From positions 1-9,985 of the forward strand of contig CANRDG010000065.1 of assembly GCA_947629275.1 (NCBI GenBank): 9,985 nt of DNA. Direction: 5' to 3'. The stretch is from an uncultured Clostridia bacterium (GTDB taxonomy: Bacteria; Bacillota; Clostridia; Oscillospirales; Ruminococcaceae). Positions 6,366 through 9,985 of this stretch are shown piece after piece. A program made the position numbers and the translations under genes. The first letter of the stretch is position 1. Each line of letters starts with the position of its first letter. The notes below the pieces were generated by a model. It was not told where the DNA came from. It worked only from the letters and a program-made list of their open reading frames with translations, and did no database searches.

Positions 6366-8273
6366 TCATTGCTCGGTCTGCGTTCTTCCGCGTTTGCGGC
6401 GCTTTTTGGTCTCATACATAATTGCGTCTGCGCGGCGAATAAAGTCTTCTAAAGTGTCATCTCCCTTTGGAACGTCAACAATGTAACCGCAGCTTGCACC
6501 AATGCTGTAAGGCTTGCCGCTGACTTTATTGTAACCGTTAAGCATATTCTGTACGGCTGCAACGTATTCTTCCGCTATCTTTTCCGAATAGTTGAACGCC
6601 ATTACTTCAAACTCGTCGCCGCCGAAACGCGCGCATATCTCTCTGTGCTTAGAAACTCTGCTTAGTGCGTTGCCTACCTGAACTATGGCATTGTCGCCCT
6701 CATGATGACCGTATTTGTCGTTTATAACTTTCAGGTCGTCAAGGTCAACAGCCAACACGAACACCATTTTTCCGCGTGATTTTGCCGCCTCAAACTGTTC
6801 CGCAGCCTTGCCCAAAGCTCCGCGCCTGTTATAAAGATTCGTAAGAGGATCGCGCACATACATTCTTTCCAGCATACTTGAATACAGCGTAAGCTTTGAG
6901 CGCACCCTGATATTTTCAAGCGCGGTGCTTATGTTCATCTTCCACGTGTTGAATATAACGCTGCTGCCTATATAGCCGTCGCAACTCAATGCGATATATC
7001 CGAAATTCCTGTCCTGAAAATGCAGCGGAGTTATAAAGAAAACATTTGCAAACGTATTTTTGGTAAACAGCGCAGGCAGCATCTCCCCGCGGCTGAAAGT
7101 AAAATTAGGCAGATAATCGCCTTTTTCGCGCGCTATGCGGCAGTCTATTGTATCGGTATAGTCAGAATGATCCACCTTTAACTTTTCGTCAGCATTTTCA
7201 AGATGAGTATTCAGACAAAGATAAAACCTATCAACATAAATATCTTCTATATAGTACCGCAGCTTTTGGAACGCCGCCTCAAAGTTGTTCACATATGTAA
7301 GGTCCTCGCTCATTCTTATAAGCCTTTTTGACATCGTTTTGAAACGGTCGTTATCAGAGTTTATATCGCGCATCATGGCGTTATGCTTATCGTCGCCGAA
7401 GGTAACGCAGCCGCAGCTTTCTGAAAGCGAAAGCCTGTTTTTTATCTGAACGTGCATAAACTCGCCCTTGCCAAGCTTCAGGACTTCTGGAATTATATTT
7501 ACTGCGCTCTCCCCTGCCGCTATGAAATCTATCTCAACGGTAGTTATCGAAGGGCAGTGCGCCGATGAGAACCTTATTCCTCCAAAGCCTGTAACAGCCA
7601 CATCGTCGGGTACTTTTACACCTGCCCTTGAAATCTCGTCGCTTATGCCCATTGCAATATTGTCGTTGGCGCAAACGAAAGCCTGCGGCAGCTTGCTGCC
7701 CTGCTGCACATACTCACGAATTTTAGTTACAGCCCTGTACTCATCGAAGCCCGAAAAGCACACCCTCTTTTTCTCATATGGTATGCCGTGGTCTTTAATC
7801 GCCTTTCTGTATACCGAAAAGCGGTTATCTCTTTCAAGGTCGTTTTCATACGCGCCGACATAATTTATCTCGGTAAAGCCATGCTTTGTGATAAGATGCT
7901 CAACAAGCTCATAAAGTCCGCCGCAGTAATCAATATCAATACTGTGGCAGCCTGATATTTTCCTGTCAACAGAAATAACGGGGACGCCGCTCTGATGGGC
8001 GCGCGCAAGTATCCTGTCAAGCGCTTCCTGCGTGGGTACAGTTTCTGGAAGAACTATCAGGGCGCTGAACTTTTCAAAGTTTATAAGGTCGAATATCTTT
8101 TCCTCTCCGCTGTCGTGAAGCGAATGATTCGTGGTATTACTAAGCGGACAGAAAAACGCCGTGTCGTAGCCTTTCTGCTTTGCGGCATCTAAAATGCCTT
8201 TGCATATCTTGTCCTGATATTCTGCGTTTACGCCTGCATATGCCACTGCTATGCGCAGTTTGTTTTCGGGCAT
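6366..8273 (-). CDS. Sugar-binding-type sensor fused to a GGDEF diguanylate cyclase
   Basis: A 635-residue protein, first gene of the operon. Residues 5-290 form a LacI/periplasmic-binding-protein-like fold (KLRIAVAYAG, PVISVDR at 98-104, AFVCANDNIAMGISDEI at 198-214, VPDDVAVTGFGG at 221-232) that ends with ESCGC (285-289). It has no N-terminal DNA-binding helix-turn-helix, no signal peptide and no membrane helix, so the sensor is probably cytoplasmic. A middle region (about 300-460) looks GAF-like. The GGDEF domain follows: DPLTNLYNRRG (475-485), metal-binding D510 in AVDLDD, and an intact GGDEF at 551-555. It should make c-di-GMP from GTP in response to a bound small molecule, perhaps a sugar. 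The inhibitory RxxD site is replaced by KHRE (542-545), so product inhibition may be weak. The ATG has AGAGGTGA at a normal distance. No EAL domain is present. Confidence 0.9.
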   Translation of the reverse strand: MPENKLRIAVAYAGVNAEYQDKICKGILDAAKQKGYDTAFFCPLSNTTNHSLHDSGEEKIFDLINFEKFSALIVLPETVPTQEALDRILARAHQSGVPVISVDRKISGCHSIDIDYCGGLYELVEHLITKHGFTEINYVGAYENDLERDNRFSVYRKAIKDHGIPYEKKRVCFSGFDEYRAVTKIREYVQQGSKLPQAFVCANDNIAMGISDEISRAGVKVPDDVAVTGFGGIRFSSAHCPSITTVEIDFIAAGESAVNIIPEVLKLGKGEFMHVQIKNRLSLSESCGCVTFGDDKHNAMMRDINSDNDRFKTMSKRLIRMSEDLTYVNNFEAAFQKLRYYIEDIYVDRFYLCLNTHLENADEKLKVDHSDYTDTIDCRIAREKGDYLPNFTFSRGEMLPALFTKNTFANVFFITPLHFQDRNFGYIALSCDGYIGSSVIFNTWKMNISTALENIRVRSKLTLYSSMLERMYVRDPLTNLYNRRGALGKAAEQFEAAKSRGKMVFVLAVDLDDLKVINDKYGHHEGDNAIVQVGNALSRVSKHREICARFGGDEFEVMAFNYSEKIAEEYVAAVQNMLNGYNKVSGKPYSIGASCGYIVDVPKGDDTLEDFIRRADAIMYETKKRRKRGRTQTEQ

Positions 8274-8309
8274 ATATTTTTCACCTCTGTGCTAATTTCA
8301 TACACAGTA

Positions 8310-8338
8310 ATTATACCACACTTGCTTTTGTTTTTCAA
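8310..8338 (-). promoter_or_regulatory. Promoter of the GGDEF-mutase-CotH operon
   Basis: Minus strand: -35 TTGAAA (8333-8338), 17-base spacer, -10 TATAAT (8310-8315) preceded by TGG, i.e. an extended -10. Predicted start is near 8303, giving a leader of about 30 bases before the ATG at 8273. Confidence 0.75.
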
Positions 8339-8413
8339 TAGCTCACGGAATATAAATAGTAAATTTTTAATTTTTATAAATAATAAACATAAGATATTTG
8401 CTGCACATTACTC

Positions 8414-8442
8414 TTGCAATTTACGACAAAATGTTTTATAAT
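8414..8442 (+). promoter_or_regulatory. Promoter of the plus-strand two-gene unit
   Basis: A -35 TTGCAA (8414-8419, 4 of 6 consensus), 17-base spacer, perfect -10 TATAAT (8437-8442). Predicted start is about 8449. It diverges from the GGDEF operon promoter, with about 75 bp of very A/T-rich DNA between the two -35 elements and no clear operator palindrome. Confidence 0.65.
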
Positions 8443-8481
8443 ATAAATGATACATTGTATTACCGAAAGGAATGATGTTTT

Positions 8482-8778
8482 GTGAAGCTTACCGAAAAAG
8501 AGCGTGAGGGCAAGCAGATACTTTATGACGGCATGACATACGCTGCAATTGCGGCTTCGTCTGCGCTGGCGGCTTTGCTTTTGACAAGCAACAAAAAGCC
8601 CGAAAAGACGATGAAAAAATTCAAGAAAAACTACAAGCGCGTAAACGGCGCACTGAACTCCGCAGCCGACAAGGTAACGCTGAAATGGCTTGAAAGAGAC
8701 GTTAAAGCCCACCCCGACAAATACATAAAGCGCGACAAGGGCATACACATCGACCCTGCCGAGATGATCGACATCTGA
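8482..8778 (+). CDS. Small single-helix membrane protein, unknown function
   Basis: A 98-residue protein starting with GTG (8482-8484), with AAAGGA at 8466-8471, a rather long 10-base spacing; the nearby ATGs at 8472 and 8475 are out of frame. One membrane helix is likely at about residues 19-36 (TYAAIAASSALAALLLTS). It follows a charged N-terminus and is followed by a very lysine-rich stretch (38-53) and a polar C-terminal half ending HIDPAEMIDI. The charge pattern suggests that the C-terminal part is cytoplasmic. I recognise no family. It is separated by 8 bases from the next gene and clearly shares its transcript. Confidence 0.72.
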   Translation: MKLTEKEREGKQILYDGMTYAAIAASSALAALLLTSNKKPEKTMKKFKKNYKRVNGALNSAADKVTLKWLERDVKAHPDKYIKRDKGIHIDPAEMIDI

Positions 8779-8786
8779 GGTGGGAT

Positions 8787-9170
8787 ATGAGAAGATATTT
8801 AACGCTTTACAGAAAGTATTTCAAAGAGGCGCTTGAAAGCGGCGTTGATCCCGAGAGGCTTTTGGAATACCACCTGCGGCAGATAGAGTTTTTCCAGCAC
8901 GAGCGGCTTATACACCTTATAGTTACACTGCTTTTCGCGTTGGCAACGGTGATGACGATAATTGCAACGGCGGTTACTAATTCTATAGCGTTCGCTATCC
9001 TTACGCTTATGCTGCTGTGCCTGCTCATACCTTACATAGCGCATTATTTCTTTCTTGAAAATCAGGTGCAGTATATGTATGATGACTACAACAAACTGTA
9101 CATAAAAATACACGGTTTCGGCTACCAAAGCGATACCGAAAAGAAAGCGCACAAAAATAAGACCTCTTGA
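8787..9170 (+). CDS. Small two-helix membrane protein, unknown function
   Basis: A 127-residue protein with an ATG preceded by GAGGTG at 4-5 bases. The N-terminal 40 residues are soluble and rich in aromatic and charged residues (MRRYLTLYRKYFKEALESG, then EYHLRQIEFFQHERL). Two membrane helices follow at about 41-63 and 66-88, joined by a very short turn (a hairpin). A tyrosine-rich segment (QVQYMYDDYNKLYIKIHGFGY, 93-113 region) and a basic tail complete it. The arrangement suggests that both ends are cytoplasmic. I recognise no family. The stop codon lies inside the terminator stem that ends the transcript. Confidence 0.78.
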   Translation: MRRYLTLYRKYFKEALESGVDPERLLEYHLRQIEFFQHERLIHLIVTLLFALATVMTIIATAVTNSIAFAILTLMLLCLLIPYIAHYFFLENQVQYMYDDYNKLYIKIHGFGYQSDTEKKAHKNKTS

Positions 9171-9183
9171 AAAAAGAGGTCTT
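9159..9183. terminator. Bidirectional terminator between convergent transcripts
   Basis: AAGACCTCTT (9159-9168), loop GAAAA, AAGAGGTCTT (9174-9183): a perfect 10-bp stem, followed by TT on the plus strand and by ATTTTTGT on the minus strand. It can end both the plus-strand pair and the convergent ABC permease gene. Its left arm overlaps the last codons and stop of the plus-strand gene. Confidence 0.88.
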
Positions 9184-9190
9184 TTGAATT

Positions 9191-9961
9191 TTACAGGTCT
9201 TTCTTTCTGAAAACAAGGCAGCTTATCAGCAGAGACAATATTATGTACACAAGCGTGAGCGGCACCATTTCGCCGACGTCTATTCCGTTTTCGCCAAGCT
9301 CCAGCATCTGTTGTGTGATGAGGTATTTGTTAAAGTCAATATCCCAGTCGTATTTGTAAGAGAATATCATAAGTATCGAGGTTATCATGCTTGCAAAGCC
9401 GAGCGACGTTACAACAGTGAGCATTATCGAGCCTGCGTGCGAACGTATCAGCACCGAGAACATAAGAAACACGCATACAAGCGCAAACTGCAGCAGATAG
9501 TTCATACCCATTATCTGCAAAAGCTCTGCCATATCGCCCAATTCAAAGCCGCCTGTGCATATCATGAGCATTATACATTCAAGCACAAATATCAGCACAT
9601 AAAATGCTAGCAAAAATATCGCGCAGCAAATGAGCTTTGAAAAAATATACTCTAAACGGCTCCTCAGCTGACCTATATAGCTTTTTATAAAGCCCGTGTG
9701 CAGATCTTTCGTCAAAAACAGTATTACGATTATTCCCACAAAAAGCTGAATGAATCCTCCGCCCATAACTACCTGCATAAACTCACTGAGCTGATAATCG
9801 GAAGCCTGAGCAGGGGTGTTCGTTATATCCCCTCCGATAGTGAACATTATGGACATGCCCCTTGTCATCAGATACTGCAAGATCGTTGAGATGATGAGCA
9901 CAACATAAAGCCCTCTCATCTTTATCATACGGTAAAGGTCCATTCTGATAAGGTTTGTCAT
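9191..9961 (-). CDS. ABC-2 type transporter permease
   Basis: A 256-residue membrane protein with about six hydrophobic segments: 17-35, 63-84, 107-136, 152-172, 177-200 and 232-251. The amphipathic N-terminus (MTNLIRMDLYRMIKMRG), the LHTGFIKSYIGQLRSRLEYIFSKL region (87-110) and the terminal FRKKDL are typical of ABC-2 permeases such as those in lantibiotic, bacitracin-type or ABC-export systems. It would pair with an ATPase to export or flip a substrate that cannot be deduced here. The ATG has a GGGAGGTG site at 7 bases and overlaps by one base the stop of what appears to be the ATPase gene. It ends 8 bases from the shared terminator. Confidence 0.88.
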   Translation of the reverse strand: MTNLIRMDLYRMIKMRGLYVVLIISTILQYLMTRGMSIMFTIGGDITNTPAQASDYQLSEFMQVVMGGGFIQLFVGIIVILFLTKDLHTGFIKSYIGQLRSRLEYIFSKLICCAIFLLAFYVLIFVLECIMLMICTGGFELGDMAELLQIMGMNYLLQFALVCVFLMFSVLIRSHAGSIMLTVVTSLGFASMITSILMIFSYKYDWDIDFNKYLITQQMLELGENGIDVGEMVPLTLVYIILSLLISCLVFRKKDL

Positions 9962-9985
9962 TATCTTGCACCTCCCGTAATTCTT
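9961..9985 (-). CDS. Last codons of a probable ABC transporter ATPase, cut by window edge
   Basis: In the frame ending with TAA at 9961-9963 the codons read R-I-T-G-G-A-R-stop. The stop shares one base with the permease ATG (TAATG), as in translationally coupled genes. An ITGG-type ending is common in ATPase subunits of this transporter class, but seven residues are too few for certainty. Confidence 0.5.

Noticed and set aside
6340..6369. Alternative upstream start of the apgM-like gene at 6369, overlapping the preceding stop as ATGA
   Set aside because: It lacks a ribosome binding site, adds ten residues not typical of the family, and the ATG at 6339 has a strong AAAGGAAG site at proper spacing.
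8397..8419. TTGC...GCAA inverted repeat upstream of the plus-strand promoter
   Set aside because: Four-base arms separated by 14 bases are expected by chance, and nothing similar recurs elsewhere in the window.
8374..8748. A 124-codon minus-strand frame opposite the 8482 gene
   Set aside because: It covers the promoter and start of the plus-strand gene and has no start signal; the plus-strand frame has promoter, ribosome binding site and operon partner.

Overview
The window looks like a chromosomal segment of an anaerobic, fibre-associated Firmicute, most likely a Ruminococcus-type member of the Oscillospiraceae. This rests on strong AGGAGG-type ribosome binding sites, near-consensus sigma-A promoters with 17-bp spacers, heavy use of ATA for isoleucine, and the gene mix: an intracellular GH27 glycosidase, a CotH lipoprotein, and a sugar-binding-protein/GGDEF fusion. 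No rRNA, tRNA, CRISPR array, insertion sequence or phage gene was seen. No gene-free stretch exceeds 300 bases; the longest is 8274-8481.

Almost everything reads on the minus strand, so the layout is best followed from right to left. At the right edge are the last codons of a probable ABC ATPase, then its ABC-2 type permease (9191-9961). A bidirectional terminator (9159-9183) separates these from two plus-strand genes of unknown function (8482-9170), which have their own promoter. Divergent from that pair, a promoter at 8310-8338 drives a tightly packed minus-strand operon of four genes: a cytoplasmic periplasmic-binding-protein-like/GGDEF diguanylate cyclase, an apgM-type phosphoglycerate mutase (or proposed homoserine kinase), a CotH kinase-family lipoprotein, and a small membrane protein. 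It ends at a likely terminator (3009-3032).

Next on the minus strand is a compact regulatory operon: two related four-helix membrane proteins followed by a 67-residue XRE-type repressor. Its consensus promoter is embedded in three 16-bp operators (GTGATA-N4-type palindromes) spaced 21 and 42 bp apart, which puts all three on one face of the helix. This is the most distinctive regulatory structure in the window. The operon ends at a hairpin (1737-1763). That hairpin also begins almost exactly at the predicted transcription start of the next gene, a GH27 glycosidase, so one element may serve as terminator for one unit and 5'-terminal stem-loop for the next. The glycosidase is followed by a TPR-like protein that runs off the left edge.

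In functional terms, the window combines carbohydrate use (GH27), carbohydrate or nucleotide sensing linked to c-di-GMP synthesis (sensor/GGDEF), a central-metabolism phospho-enzyme, and probable cell-surface phosphorylation (CotH). Functions come from motif recognition by eye, not from database searches.
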